Assembly: GCA_033060915.1 (NCBI GenBank)
Contig: CM065398.1
Coordinates: 2,751,001-2,815,000 of the forward strand
Direction: 5' to 3'
DNA length: 64,000 nucleotides
Source: Euryodendron excelsum
Taxonomy: Eukaryota; Streptophyta; Magnoliopsida; Ericales; Pentaphylacaceae
Shown: piece by piece, positions 13,301 through 25,800 of the stretch
Position numbering within the stretch: the first letter of the stretch is position 1
How the letters are laid out: every line of letters starts with the position of its first letter
The notes under the pieces: generated by a model
Told to the model about the DNA's origin: nothing
Seen by the model: only the letters and a program-made list of their open reading frames with translations
The model's database searches: none
Position numbers and translations under genes: made by a program

Positions 13301-14200
13301 TTTTAGCAACACGGACACTTCTATATAAAAGTGCACAAACAGCAGGGCAATGCACTAGTTGAAACTACCATATATGTTTTCTTTTATTAACCTCTAGAAG
13401 GTGCCCTATGCATACTCAAAAACCATGCAACGCTCAAAGAAAACTAAACAAATTGAAGAAGGAAAAAACAATAATGATTCAATTGCACTTTGTTATACCA
13501 ATGAAAACTAGAACAGAACTAAATTATGCCTGCACTTTTATGGTTCTAAGATAATTAGGTTTTTCTATTGAGAATCTCTACAAGATAATTGAAGCAAAAC
13601 AATGTAATTGACGAATCTATACAAGATAATTGGAGCATAACAAGGTAATTGGGGTCAACATAAGCAACCTAATATCTAAAACTGCATAACAAAAAATTGA
13701 GGAAGATAAAGCTACTGCCTTGCTTTTTCTATTTAGTTATCAAAAGAACATCCAAATCCTTTTTCCTGCAAGCAAAAGTAATATAGGTTTTTGACATGCC
13801 TTTTCATGGGTTTTTGATATGCCTTTCCAGCATTGAAGTTACTCGACTTAAATGGACCAGGAAAGTAAGATGAATATCAAGTGCTTGCTTAACTACTTAA
13901 GTAGAGGACCATTCTAGGTTATTCCAATGCTAAGTGAAACCATTTACTTATTTACTTATTCCTTTTTTTTTTTTTTTTTTTGGTGAGTGAGTATGAAACT
14001 ATTTACTTCTTTCCCTGCTAAATAAACATTATCCTAGTCAAGTTTAGAATTGAAAGGCCTAGCTGAAGTAAACAAAGATAAAGAGCTAACAATAAACAAA
14101 CACAAAAGAGTATATTCCAGATCTCGAAGCTTAAAACTATATACAGAATGAACAAAATGCAAACCATATATTAACAAAAGCAAACATTAAAAACAATATC
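10352..14200. other. Intergenic region without a recognisable gene
   Basis: About 3.8 kb of AT-rich DNA. I see only local repeats: a 31-bp-period duplication at about 10911-10968 (unit GATCATGCAGCCTTCACTA), two copies of GTGTCTGACGAGTGTTGTGTT at about 12332-12380, and an imperfect 60-bp duplication at about 13575-13660. The 11920-12400 part, rich in GACATG and GTGTCTGAC words, resembles widespread plant small repeats. It was not assigned to a family. Confidence 0.5.
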
Positions 14201-14492
14201 ACCATGTATGATCATAGACAATGCAATTGAATCAACAAAATCAATTTCTTCTACAAATAGTCTGTTTAAATACGATCATTAAGAAACACATTTCCAGAAT
14301 TGGCCATTACATGAAACTACAGTCGAGCAAAATCTAACAACAGAAAACAAGGACTTCCTCAAATCCTTTGTTTGACAAACTAATATGAGTACCCATGAAA
14401 GAGAATACTCACCCAGCCATTTCAGAGTTTTCCTCTTTACACCATTTCATTGCAAAGAAAAGCAAGTACACATTGCCTCTCTCAACATGGTC

Positions 14493-15446
14493 TCAAATAT
14501 CCAAGTTTTCCATCTGAATGCTGCTTTTGAGGGGTACATACTCTCCAAGATAGCCTCCAAGATGATCATACAGAGCACTCTTGTCAATCCCCTGATGGTG
14601 ATAGCTTTTGCAAACATAGTAAAACACACTCTGAACCATCAAACCCACTAAATTCACAATCACCAATACCCCAACCAAGAACCCACCAACCATAATCCTC
14701 ACAAGCACCCCATAATTCTCTCCACCATGAACCACCACAGCTCCAAAAATCCCGTTAATGACCCCGCAAATTGCCAAGTACCCGAAAACAAGAACCGCGG
14801 CCATTCGGATCCTCCCCTTCAACAACTCGTAGCTCTTCTTCATCGCTGCAAACCCGTAAATGGGTTCGAGCACCGAAACCACGCTAGCCAAGTGCCACAA
14901 TGCAGTGATGTACACATGAACAACCAGATAGAGAACAAAAATCACAATCATGGAGAAAAAGAACAAAATCGGGTTCTGGGTATCGACGGCGATGAGAAGA
15001 AGGACAAGGAAACCAACAAAGATGATGTTGTAGACGATCATAGTGAGAGAGACCCAAAGGTAGGTGATGAAGAGGCGCCTGAAAACGCTGGGGATGGCAG
15101 AGAGGGTGTTCGAGAAGGAGACAGGCTTGGAGGTGTAGAGTGAGGCAACAGTGAAGACAACAGCAGCTGTAGAGAGGAGAGAGAAGGCAAAGAGGAAGAT
15201 GAGGTAGCAGAACTGGAAGATAAGGAGCTTGGCCCATTGGGAGGAGTGAGACCCAGCTGGGCTATTGATTTGGTTGATGAGAGGGTGGGTGAAGAGGGAG
15301 TGAGCAAGGATGGCGAAGGAGAGAGGGAAGATTAGGGTTAGGGTTATGAGGTAGAAGGTCTTCGGGGACTGTTTTGGGATTGAAATTGATTCCTTGAGCA
15401 TGTCTGTTATGCTCAGGAATTGGAGCTCTTCAGTGGGTAGATCCAT
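14493..15446 (-). CDS. Six-span plant membrane protein of unknown function
   Basis: Single uninterrupted frame of 317 codons. I take the ATG at 15446 as the start (protein MDLPTEELQF...). The frame runs four codons further upstream only from a GTG, and the plant family is known to begin MDL.PEELQFL. Residues about 5-25 form a conserved polar N-terminus. Hydrophobic spans fall near residues 30-50, 71-99, 126-149, 157-182, 209-232 and 242-267, and the C-terminus is polar. It matches the plant family that includes Arabidopsis At1g31130, At4g19950 and At5g44860, whose members are often intronless and sometimes carry the uninformative label 'polyadenylate-binding protein 1-B-binding protein'. The biochemical role is unknown and endomembrane location is inferred. 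The frame is intact and the 5' leader has a CT microsatellite. Confidence 0.88.
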   Translation of the reverse strand: MDLPTEELQFLSITDMLKESISIPKQSPKTFYLITLTLIFPLSFAILAHSLFTHPLINQINSPAGSHSSQWAKLLIFQFCYLIFLFAFSLLSTAAVVFTVASLYTSKPVSFSNTLSAIPSVFRRLFITYLWVSLTMIVYNIIFVGFLVLLLIAVDTQNPILFFFSMIVIFVLYLVVHVYITALWHLASVVSVLEPIYGFAAMKKSYELLKGRIRMAAVLVFGYLAICGVINGIFGAVVVHGGENYGVLVRIMVGGFLVGVLVIVNLVGLMVQSVFYYVCKSYHHQGIDKSALYDHLGGYLGEYVPLKSSIQMENLDI

Positions 15447-15632
15447 GATTGTCGACACAGATATGATCTGTATTTCTCCCTCTCTGGAAATATGTATAGA
15501 TGTATAACGAATTTGGGGATCCTATCGAGAGAGCGAGAGAGAGAGGGGAAGTAAAAAGGAGAAGAAAAATCTTTATAATCTGTATCTTTCTAGAAATGTG
15601 TATATCTACTGGGAATTTGGGTAAAGAAAATG

Positions 15633-15637
<5 letters not shown>

Positions 15638-15672
<35 letters not shown>
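15638..15672. repeat. (GA/CT)n microsatellite in the 5' region of the membrane-protein gene
   Basis: About 17 GA units on the + strand, CT on the gene's strand, roughly 190 bp upstream of its ATG and probably in the leader or core promoter. A second, shorter GA-rich patch lies near 15525-15545. Confidence 0.9.
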
Positions 15673-15674
<2 letters not shown>

Positions 15675-15712
15675 CAATGGTAAAGTGGATAGAAAATGTA
15701 TCACACTGCATA

Positions 15713-17999
15713 ATAATTGATTCAATTAAGTAATCAACAATAAAAATATTAAAAAAATTTAAATTTTAGTCAAAGTTAATGATAAAATGTATAATTCAGT
15801 ATTACTCGCTTCAATTAAGTCTTTGATTTCAGTTGTTTCTATCAGTTTGAAAGTTGATTAATTTATGTAGTTTATTATTATTATTTTTTAGAAGAAAAAT
15901 AAAAACATAACATAAAAAACCATAAAAATATAACAAATATAAAAGTTGGGTTGAAATACTAATTAAGATGAAAAACTAGTTAAATAAGTTAGTAAAGTGC
16001 TCGTTTTTCCACGCATAACGATAAAATAATGGAACCTACCATTTTTTCGATTTGTATTTTAATTTTATAAGTGTTCTAAGATTATAGCAAATCAACAAAT
16101 GACTAATAATTAAAACATGTGACCATTAAAACTTTATCCATTTATTGTACCCATATATATATATATATAAATAAATATACATATGCTATCATTTATCAGT
16201 TTTTTTTTTTTTCGTTTTTCTTGGGAGTGTTGAGATAATACACATCCATTGACAAAATAGTTGCGAAAGAACATTTACTTTTATGGGCAAGTATCTAACT
16301 AATAAATGGGGCACAAAGAAGAATGACTTTTTTGTTTATTAATAATATATAGTATTGGAATTAAAATTAGTAGCTTAATCGATATACAATCAATATGGAT
16401 TTCAATTAAGTTAACAAGGTTATTATTGCTTGTTTGATGATCTAAAAAAAAAAGACTTTTTGCATCTCCTCTAGAATAAAGTCTAAAGTATTTTTTTGAC
16501 ATCTTTCAATTTGTAATACTTTCTAACATAGGATGGAAGAACCATTAAAGTTTGCTCAAATTGTTTTTGACTCCTTGATCTCTAACACCATTTTTAATTA
16601 CACCCACAAAATTTGCAGAGGGGTTTGAATGTCATTATTTTGTATCCAATTTATAGAATTCGATTACAATGTACCTCACTTAATTGTTTTTGGATACCAT
16701 TACATTGTCACATTGATTTTCGATTACAATCTACTTCATGATTTTATGAACTGTATAAATTGGCTCACACGCTAACATAAAAAAGAATCCCTATGTCCAA
16801 GAGTACATTTAATAGTATCTATTTTTCCTTGCATAAAACTTCTATGAACCTAATATTTGTGATTATTGAGTTGTTTCTAAGTGAACTCTAAGACGTTTTG
16901 CGATGTGTATTCAGGGCTTGAGAACAAGATCATAGATTCGGTAATATATGGTTGAAGAAGCATTTCTACCCATGATTTATGGATTAGAAGTGGTTTTTTT
17001 TTTAAGTGCTTGTTTCGTAACTATTCGTGATTATAATGCTTAATTCGATTAGACTAGGTCCATGATTTTCTCTGAAAGGGTTTTCCACCTTAAAAATCTT
17101 TGATTGTGTGACGCCTATTTTGCACTGTTGTGAAATATTATTGATATTAGAACATTGTGATCATCTAGACATTTAATTGAGAATTTTGTTGCTAATTGGC
17201 AATGAGACCTTTTCATCCCTTCTTTCGGTCTGTTAAATTCATACTCTTAGACTGTGTGTGAATCAAATATTTGGTGATGGAAAAGAAAAGAAAAAGATGA
17301 AGAAAAAGAGAACAAAAATACTATTTCATTTTGTTATTTTTTTTCGCACATTTTTCTTGATATTTGTTTTTTTTTTCTCATATTTTTTTGTTACTTTTTT
17401 TTTAAAATAAATTTAAATTCAAAACACAACATTATTAGGGGACAAAGGTACAACAATAACAATGAAAACATGTTGCACCGAACTCCAGACTTCGTATTCT
17501 CTAGATGCTAAAAGCAGATTGACTTAGGACCGATAATTGTACTGGAATATTAGACTGGTCATTTCCCTTAGTTCCAATCATGTAAAATCAGGACATTGTA
17601 AATATATATATATAGGTATGTATTTTCCAATTTTCCCCATTCCAAAAAAATGAGGAAAAAAGAGAGGAGAAATCAGAGTTTTTGAAACATACACGCATCC
17701 ATCTCGAGCATTCTTCTGTCAATTGTAAGAGTTGAGTCATAACTGCTTTGGGCACAAAAATACTGCTGGACAAATTATATATAGCTTCTGAATATACAAA
17801 AATATTTCAGTTCCAAGATGAAACTAGTGGCTGCTCAACTGTCTTTGGCCTAGTGGTACGTTCAGAGTTACCTCTCAAAAAGGAGTAACTCAAAACTAGT
17901 TATTATACATGTATTATACCATGAACATTTCCACTTAATTATTCCTCTGTTGGCTCACATCAAAGAAGTCTTCAAGCGATAAAGTGGCAATGGAATTGA
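15713..17999. other. Intergenic AT-rich region
   Basis: No gene, RNA or transposon end was recognised. It contains T-rich and A-rich runs and short TA microsatellites (about 16155-16167 and 17603-17611). It separates the membrane-protein gene promoter from the 3' end of the LCB1 pseudogene; both lie on the - strand. Confidence 0.5.
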
Positions 18000-18126
18000 G
18001 ATTTGATCTGCACTATTCAATCATGACCTGCCAGCACCTCAGCAGATCAGATTCCGAATGAGCAGCCGGCATTTATCTAGTGTTGATCTTTTGGAAGTCG
18101 CTACCAAGGCGAGTCTTCCTTCAATA
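18000..18126 (-). pseudogene. LCB1: LCB1 pseudogene, last exon remnant
   Basis: Read on the minus strand, VLKEDS is followed by a frameshift, then VATSKRSTLDKCRL, a short deletion, and AHSESDLL before the frame is lost again. These words and their order are those of the LCB1 C-terminus. The exon begins 29 bp from the left end of copia-1 (18155), so that element sits in the preceding intron. Confidence 0.82.
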
Positions 18127-18154
18127 CTTGCAAACGCATAAACATTAGGAACTC

Positions 18155-18545
18155 TGTTACGTAATGATGATGTCATCATATTGGATTACCATCAAAATTG
18201 GCCATCATTGTCTTCCTTTATCTCGCCCATTAAGATATCTCGTCAGTTTGGATTCAGTATAAATATAGAAACGGATTATATAGTTCAAGACACTATCAAA
18301 ATAGAGAGGAAATAAAAAGAGAAAAGTAGAGAAAAAAGACTTGAAGTATAAGTATATTTTTAAATATTATGTTGTATTTTATTTAGTTCTGTATTATTAA
18401 TAAAGTATTAGGTGTTTTAGAAGATCAACTCTTAATTGTTCTAGAAGAACTAATATGATAAATATTTGATAATTTTTGAAAAACTATTCACTATACTTTA
18501 CCTTCAGTTATTTTATCTGCTTTATATTATTTTAGTTTTATAACA
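18155..18545 (+). repeat. Copia-1 left LTR
   Basis: 391 bp, starting TGTTACGTAATGATG and ending TTATAACA. It aligns along its whole length with 27019-27414, with visible substitutions and small indels. It holds a TATAAATA box near 18257-18264. A degenerate Met-tRNA-type primer site (TTTATCAGTATG) follows it. Confidence 0.92.
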
Positions 18546-18778
18546 TTTTATCAGTATGAAACTTTGAATACACATATGCATATACATTTTATAGCTTTTG
18601 ATGTTTGATGACTTTTACGAAATGTAAAATTTTAGAAGAATGATTATTTCATATTCACGTTCACAAATGTTACTTTGTAGTGTTCCTTTTATTATTTTAT
18701 GTGACCTGAATATGTATAGTCTTAATAATTTTGTCATGATTTTATCTTATTGTTTTGTTAGTATAATATTCTAAAAAT

Positions 18779-19402
18779 GTCGAATATTACAAAATTGAAA
18801 TTCGCCGCTCTTGACATTTCTGGCGATAACTATTTATTATGGATCCTTGATTTTGAGATCCAATTGGCTACGAAAGAACTTGAGCAAACAATAACTGAGA
18901 AAATGGACGCATCTTAGTAGGATCGTAAGAAATAATAATTTTTTTTCATCATCATCTTCATGAAGAATTAAAATTTGAGTACTTCACAATAAAAGATTCA
19001 TTGATATTATGAAAAAAATTAAAAGAGAGATATGAGCACCAGAATACTATAATCCTCCTAAGAGCCCAATTTGATTGGATGCACCTGAGATTGCAAGATT
19101 TTAAAACGGTTAGTTAGTACAACTCTGCATTGTTTAAAATCAGCTCACGATTAAAGTTATGTGAAAAAATTATTACTGATGAAAACATGTTAAAAAAAAT
19201 ATTATAACATTTCATGCCTCGAATGTGCTCCTACAACAGCAATATTAAGACCGTAGATTTAAAAAATATTCTGCATTGATATCATGTCATCTTGTGGCTA
19301 AGTAAAATAATGAGTTCTCAATGAAAAATCATCAGTCTCGACCTACTGGTTCTGCTCCATTTTCTGAAGTGAATGCAATCTCATTTGGCGGACGTGGTCG
19401 TG
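18779..19402 (+). pseudogene. Copia-1 gag, 5' part
   Basis: Translation from about 18779 reads SNITKLKFAALDISGDNY followed by a W-x-DFEIQL-type stretch, the start of copia gag of the UBN2 type. Stops and frame changes follow. Near 19330-19400 a NHQSRPTGS-like segment precedes a glycine/arginine-rich stretch that is cut at 19402 by the nested insertion. Confidence 0.75.
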
Positions 19403-20480
19403 TGTAAGCATCCCATTTTTTCCCATTCGGCAATCTCTTGCCCGACCAGACTTACATTCCAACTGACATAGACACTTCCAAGCCCAAACCGACTTTCCAG
19501 ACTCAATCCAGTCAATCAACCACTTTGCGGGCCCAGCGAAAGTAAAATGATAAAATAACCAAAATGCTCTTAGAGTATTGCTCGGTTCAACTTCAGTCGG
19601 CATGTCTTCCTAAAGATGGTAAGTCCATATTTCAATTTCAATTCCAATTTCAATTCCAGTCTAGACCAGTCAAATTCAATCCGGCATGTTTATCAAGAAA
19701 ACTCCTCGGAACGACAAGTTTTTTTAAACTTGTCGATTGAGACAGAACCTTAATCCCTAAGATGGTAAAGTAGTTCATTTCTAGCACCTGCGAGCCCACT
19801 AATGTAGAATGTCCTTTATTTGACACGTTGATCGAAAAAGTACCTAAGGCCTGAGATGATAAGACCATCCAACAACTTTCCAAGATCAGGCAATCTCTAG
19901 AATGAATGTGCACCGTCAAAGTGGCGGAAACACTCACAAACATTGTAACAGTTAGAGTGGCCGAAACATTCAAAACCTGGGTCAACACCAATGCCTGTTA
20001 GCCCACTCTGGTGAAAAATGACCAAATTGCCTCTTGGGCCCTACCAGCACGTTTCTCGAGAAAGTATCTAAGTCTTCAGAGCTGTAACTCCACCCTTCTA
20101 AGATTGTCTCAAAGATAATCTAGCATCTTCTAATGCCTTTTAGTCGCTTCCGAATTAATTTCGAGAGCATCCGGTCAAAATGACCATTTTGCCCCTAGGC
20201 ATCCAATCGCCTTAGAGAACTACACCGGCTCTGAGTATCAAACCAGTTACTTTCTAAGGATGCTTGTAATAGTATTCCTAACCTTTCAGTACCTTTCCAG
20301 ACCATTTTGAGTCTATTTCGGTAGGCCTGGTGCAAAAATGACCATTTTGCTGTTAGTGGACTGGTTGCCTTTTCCAAACCAAATCGGCTCTGGGTATCAA
20401 ACCGGAAATCCCTCAGAACACTCTCAATAGTGTTTTCAACTTTCAAGCCATCTCTCGAATCATTTCGGGAAATGACTTCT
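19403..20480 (+). mobile_element. 5' fragment of a long LTR (same family as the solo LTR in copia-2)
   Basis: It begins TGTAAGCATCCCATTTTTT and stays alignable with the start of the solo LTR at 29928. Shared words include TTAGCCC and GAAAAATGACCAAA at about 19990-20035 versus 30460-30505. Only about the first 1.08 kb is present. The right boundary, where a different element begins, is approximate. Confidence 0.65.
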
Positions 20481-22862
20481 TATGACTTCTGTTGAAAAGA
20501 GTCGACTCCTCTTACATAAAGAGTCAACCCATTTTAACAGAAAGTACCAAAGCCAAATGAGCACTCTTACATTTGCATTCTCATTTACATTTGCATTCTC
20601 ATGTGCGTTTGCATTAATCTTGTTTTAAAATTTTTTTGTTGCTATTATACTTGTATTCTTTTTTTATATATTTATCTCATGATTTTGATGAATTAAATAT
20701 CTTTTAAATACATTTGCATTCTTTTTCTCTTTGTGATGGAATGACAAAAAGGGGGAGAAGTATTGAAGAATGTAATTTATAATGTTGTGTTCATATAAGG
20801 GAAGATATATTTGGCTACATGAGAAAGGGGGAGAAATTTCAGGATTAATGATTATACATCATTTATTTAGAATTGATTATTATTGCACTTAACTCTTTTT
20901 GATGAATTGACAAAAAGGAGGAGAGAAATTAGCAATGTGGTGTATTGTCTATGAATGATTATTTCATAATCTTGAAATAATGAAAAGTGCTTTATTACAA
21001 AAGAAAGGGGGAGAAATATCTGGTATGAGCTCTAAATTTATGATATTGCACTTGCTAAGATTATTAGATTTTGAGTTCATTATTTATATCATATAAAGTT
21101 TTGTCATCATTAAAAAGGGAGAGATTGTTGATTCCATGCCTTGATTTTGGTGATAACAAAACATTTTATTAGTGATCTAATGATTACACTTAGTGTGCAT
21201 ATTACATTATGCATTAATCTATCTTAGGATCATGACTTGAAGCTTCATATATTAAAAACATTGAAGATATTGTGTATTGAGAAGCTTATCAAGCATTGTT
21301 GAAAGTTGTTGAGCATGATAATAAATTGATGAAGAACTTTTCAGCATGACCATGTTCACAATCTCATTTTGAAGTGATTGAAGTAGCTCAAAGATGATCA
21401 AGGTTTATTGAAGATCTATAACAAGACTTGGATGCTCTGTTGAATATTTGAATGAAATTTTGAAAGAATTGAAGAAGCTTTGTTGATTCAAGAAGCAAAA
21501 TGGTTGACTTCGTCTCAAAGATATTGAAGGTGTTCTTGAAGATTAACATGCATTGAAAAAGTTATTTCAAGCCTTAAAAGTCTTATTTGGATGATCCTTG
21601 AAGAGCTTGAAGATTTTGAAGAATATTAAAGAAGTCCCGCAAAATGAAGTTTATGGAATTGGTAAGAGTCGACACATTCACTCTAAGAGTCGACATATGA
21701 AGACAGTGGCTTGAACCTGAGTCTATGAAGTTGGCAAGAGTCGACACATCCACTCTAGGAGTTAACATTTGAAGATAGTGGCTTGAACCTGAGCCTATGG
21801 AATTGGCAAGAGTTTACACATTTACTCCAAGAGTCGACGTTTAAAGACAGTAGCTTGAACCTGAGCTCGCCAAAGTTAAAAGAGTCGACAGTTTCAGCTA
21901 CAAGAGTCAACACATGTGTCTAGATTGCATGACTTTGAAAATGTCCTTAAAGGAGTTTACACACGAGCCTACAAGAGTTGACACATTGAGACAGTACTTT
22001 AGAGATACATGCTAAAACTCGAAGGAGTCGACACTTCGTTCATCAAGAGTCGACACATTGAAGCAGATTGTTGAGAATCTAAAATCAGGACAGGAAAGAG
22101 TTGACACGTGCAGCTGAAGGCTCGACCCATGTGACTGTAACGGTTATATTTTTGAAAGTTTTGAAAGTTTGATTTCGCATTTAATGCTTCCTTAACTACC
22201 ACCAATGGCTAGAATCGATGCAAGACTATAAATACAAGATCCCCATAGTATCCATACACAAGAATGAAAGATCATAAATGCTGAATCAAATATTGAAGCT
22301 GAGATTTCTTGAGCCCTAACTGCAACATCCATTTTGTTGGGTGATTGGAGTTGATTGCTGAACCTATATTTGATTATTTACTCTTGAGAGAGTTACCCAT
22401 TATATTAACTTCATCTATTTCACTTAGCTGGGTTTGTAAACTTATGAGTTTGAGTGTTCTTGTTAAAATCACTTATAAGTTTGAGTTAAATTTGGACAAA
22501 ATCACTTAGGGCTTAAGCTTAGGAAAAGCTCTTGTAAAGAATGAGCTGGGCACATGGACAACTAGCACCTATTGTGTAAAGGAGTTTTTGCATAGTAGAA
22601 GGCTTTCAAGGGGATCTTGGGAGTGAGGACGTACGTCACACGTTGTGATTAAACCTTGATAAATCTTGTGTTCTTCTTTGTGCTCTATTTTTTCTCCTTG
22701 CTTATATCACTTGCTTGCATTGCATTTTATTGTTTTGCTTGCTTGGTTTATAGTTTGATTAGCTACTGTTACATTACTTAATTAGTTTTTAATTACATTG
22801 TTACTGATTATATTTGAAAAAGCCAATTCACCACCCTCTTAAGTCGCTTACTTAGGCCAACA
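20480..22862 (+). mobile_element. 3' end of a SIRE/Maximus-like copia element, including its LTR
   Basis: 20480-21125 looks like the 3' internal region. It has repeated GACAAAAAGG(G/A)GGAG purine tracts and ends in AAAAAGGGAGAG directly before an LTR at 21126-22862 (1737 bp, TGTTGATTCC to GGCCAACA). A long LTR, this purine-rich spacer and the 'gataacaaaac'-type start are typical of SIRE/Maximus elements. The 5' LTR and coding regions are absent. Confidence 0.65.
21661..21875. repeat. GAGTCGACA minisatellite inside the SIRE-like LTR
   Basis: About three copies of a 70-80 bp unit built from AAGAGTCGACAYATTCACTC and a GTGGCTTGAACCTGAG block. Further scattered GAGTCGAC words run to about 22110, and earlier ones occur near 20500. 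Confidence 0.75.
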
Positions 22863-25800
22863 GATAACACTCATCATATGAGATTTAAAAATAACACAAC
22901 ATACCACTAGTAGTGAAATAACTTTGAAAAAGAAAAAGATTTACATAATAAACCTCCTAAGAATTATGAAGATATTTTTTATAGGTGTGGAATGAAAGGA
23001 CATTGGTCACGTATCTGTCGTACGTCTAAACATTTGAGAGAGCTTTACCAAGCCTCAATTAAAGATAAAGGAAAAAAATTAAAAAAATGCATTTTATAAA
23101 TTTTGATGGCCCAGTCGATATTCCTTATCTGGATATTTCAAATTTCTTTGAAGATGCAAGTGAAAAAATAGACCATTTAATTGGTGATGGGGATGTCCAC
23201 ACTAAAAATAGACCATTTGTAATGTTTCCTTGACATGCTTTTTCTTTCATCAAATTATCTTGTTTTAAATAAGCAATTTTAACAGTTTATATATAGATGT
23301 ATGGATCGTACCAATGTGTTGATTATTTATAAAATAAATGGTGAAGACACATATTTGGTAGACAGTGGAAAATCACACACAATTCTTTGAGAAAAAAAAT
23401 ATTTCTTGCACTTGACATTACTTGAAGCTAATGTCAATACAATTTATGGCATAACAAAATTAATTGAAAGCTCCGTAAGGGCCAATATAATATTGCCAAG
23501 AGGAACAAAGTTATGTATTAATGATTTGTTATAATCTACTAAATCGACGAGGAATCTGATTAGTTTTAAAGATGTACGTTGTAATGGATATCATATTGAG
23601 ACGAAAAATGAAGATAATGTAGAACAGCTCGACATTACTTCTTATATTTTAGAAAAGAAGTATATATTAGAGAAACTTGTTGTGTTGTCTTTTGGATTAT
23701 ATTATGCCACTATAAAAGTTGAGAAATCACCTGTAGTGATGGACCAAAAGTGCTTTGACCCGAAAATTTTTATACTATGACATGATCGTTTGGGTCATCC
23801 AGGATAAAAAATGATGCGTCGAATTATTAAAAACTCACATAGACATTCACTAAAGGACCAGAAGATTTTTTTGTCAAATGATTATACATATGCTGCTTGT
23901 TCATAAGGAAAATTAATTGTTAGACCTTCTCTTTCAAAGGTAGTTCTTGAGTCCTCATCATTTTTCCAAAGAATTCAAGGGGATATCTATGGGTCAATAT
24001 ATCATCCACGTGAACCACTTCGTTATTTTATGGTTTTAATAGATACATTCACATGGTAGTCACATGTTTGTTTACTTTCAACCCGTAATATTGCTTTTGT
24101 TAGACTTCTTACTCAAATTATTCGATTACAAGCATAGTTTCCAGATTATCCGATTAAGTTAATATGACTAGATAATGTTGGAGAATTTATATCTCAAGCT
24201 TTTAATGATTATTGCATGTCAATAGGAATTGATGTTGAACATCCAATTATCCACATACATACACACGCAAAATAGTCTTGCCGAATCTTTTATAAAACAA
24301 CTTCAGTTAATTGCTCGCCCTTACTTATGAAAACAAAATTACTTGTTTTTACTTAGGGACATGCCATATTGCATGCTGCATTATTAATTAGAGTTTGACC
24401 AACTGCTTGTCATCAATACTCACCATTACAACTTATCATTGGTTAACAACCAAATATTTCTCACTTATGAGTTTTTGATTGTGTTGTATATGTTCTAATT
24501 TCACCCCACAACGTACTAAAATGGGTCACCAACATTGACTTGGAATTTATATTGGTTTTAATTCTCCATCTATTATTAGATATCTGGAACCCTTAATAGG
24601 TAATGTCTTTAAGACACGTTTTGCAGATTGTCATTTTGATGAGTTAATCTTCCCATCATTACGAGGAGCAAAGACGCAATTAGAAAAGTAACGAGAGATC
24701 AGTTAGAATGTTTCAATGATATCTCATATTGATCCTCGAACAAGTCAATGTGAATCAGAAATTCACAGAATCATTCATTTACAGACAATAACAAATCAAT
24801 TGCCTTATGCGTTCACTAACACAAAGAATGTGACAAACTTACAAATATTAGCTGCTAATACTCCCGCACGTATTAATATTCCTGAAGGACAATATATTAG
24901 TATATCAGCAAATGAATCTAAAACACGCTTAAAGCGTGGGAGGTTTATTGGTGCTAAAGACACTGTTCCTAGAGAAAAAGAAGACACAAGAAACAATGCA
25001 TAAGCAAGCTGGTGCTCCTGAAGAAACACAATGTCTAAACTTCTTGAAAAAGAGAATTCTGAAGAAGAATTTCTAGAAGAGAACCTATTAAAGAGATATC
25101 TCTTGTAAGTGACATGGTACTTGAAAATAATAAGATCTCAATAAATTATATGAATACAAGAAAAAACTGGAATAGAAATAAGATGGTTATTGACAACATA
25201 TTTTCATTTAAAGTAGCTCTTGGTATTACCAAAAGTAATAAAAAGACTGAACCATAGATAATCGACTAATGTTGATTGAGAATTGATTGGCCAAAATGGA
25301 AAGAAACTATTAAGACAGAATTAAACTCATTAACATAATGTAAAGTATTTGGACTTGTAGTCCACACACCTGAAGATATAAAACCAGTTGGATATAAATG
25401 AGTATTTTTAAGAAAGAGAAATGAGAAAAATGAAATAATATAATATAAAGCCTGACTCGTAGCACAAGGTTTGTTGCAGAGACCTGGCATTGATTATGAT
25501 GAAACTTACTCTCCTATAATAAATGTAATTATATTCACATTCTTGATTAGTTTATCAGTCTTAGAAAGACTGGATATGCTTCTAACGGATGTAGTGACCA
25601 CCTACTTATATGGAGAATTGGATAATGATATATATATGAGAATCCCTGAAGGATTTAAAATGCCTAAAGCAAATATTTCGAAACCACAAAATTTGTGTTC
25701 AATCAAGCTTCAAAGATCTTTATATGAGTTAAAACAATCCGATCGCATGTGGTACAATCCTCTAACTGAATGTCTCTTGAAATAAAAATATGCGAACATT

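Noticed and set aside
14727..15307. Several open frames overlapping the membrane-protein gene in other frames and on the other strand
   Set aside because: They are shadows of a strongly hydrophobic gene; the 14493-15446 frame has clear family similarity.
21661..22110. CRISPR-like array
   Set aside because: The repeats are imperfect, of varying spacing, inside a plant LTR. There is no cas gene and the genome is eukaryotic.
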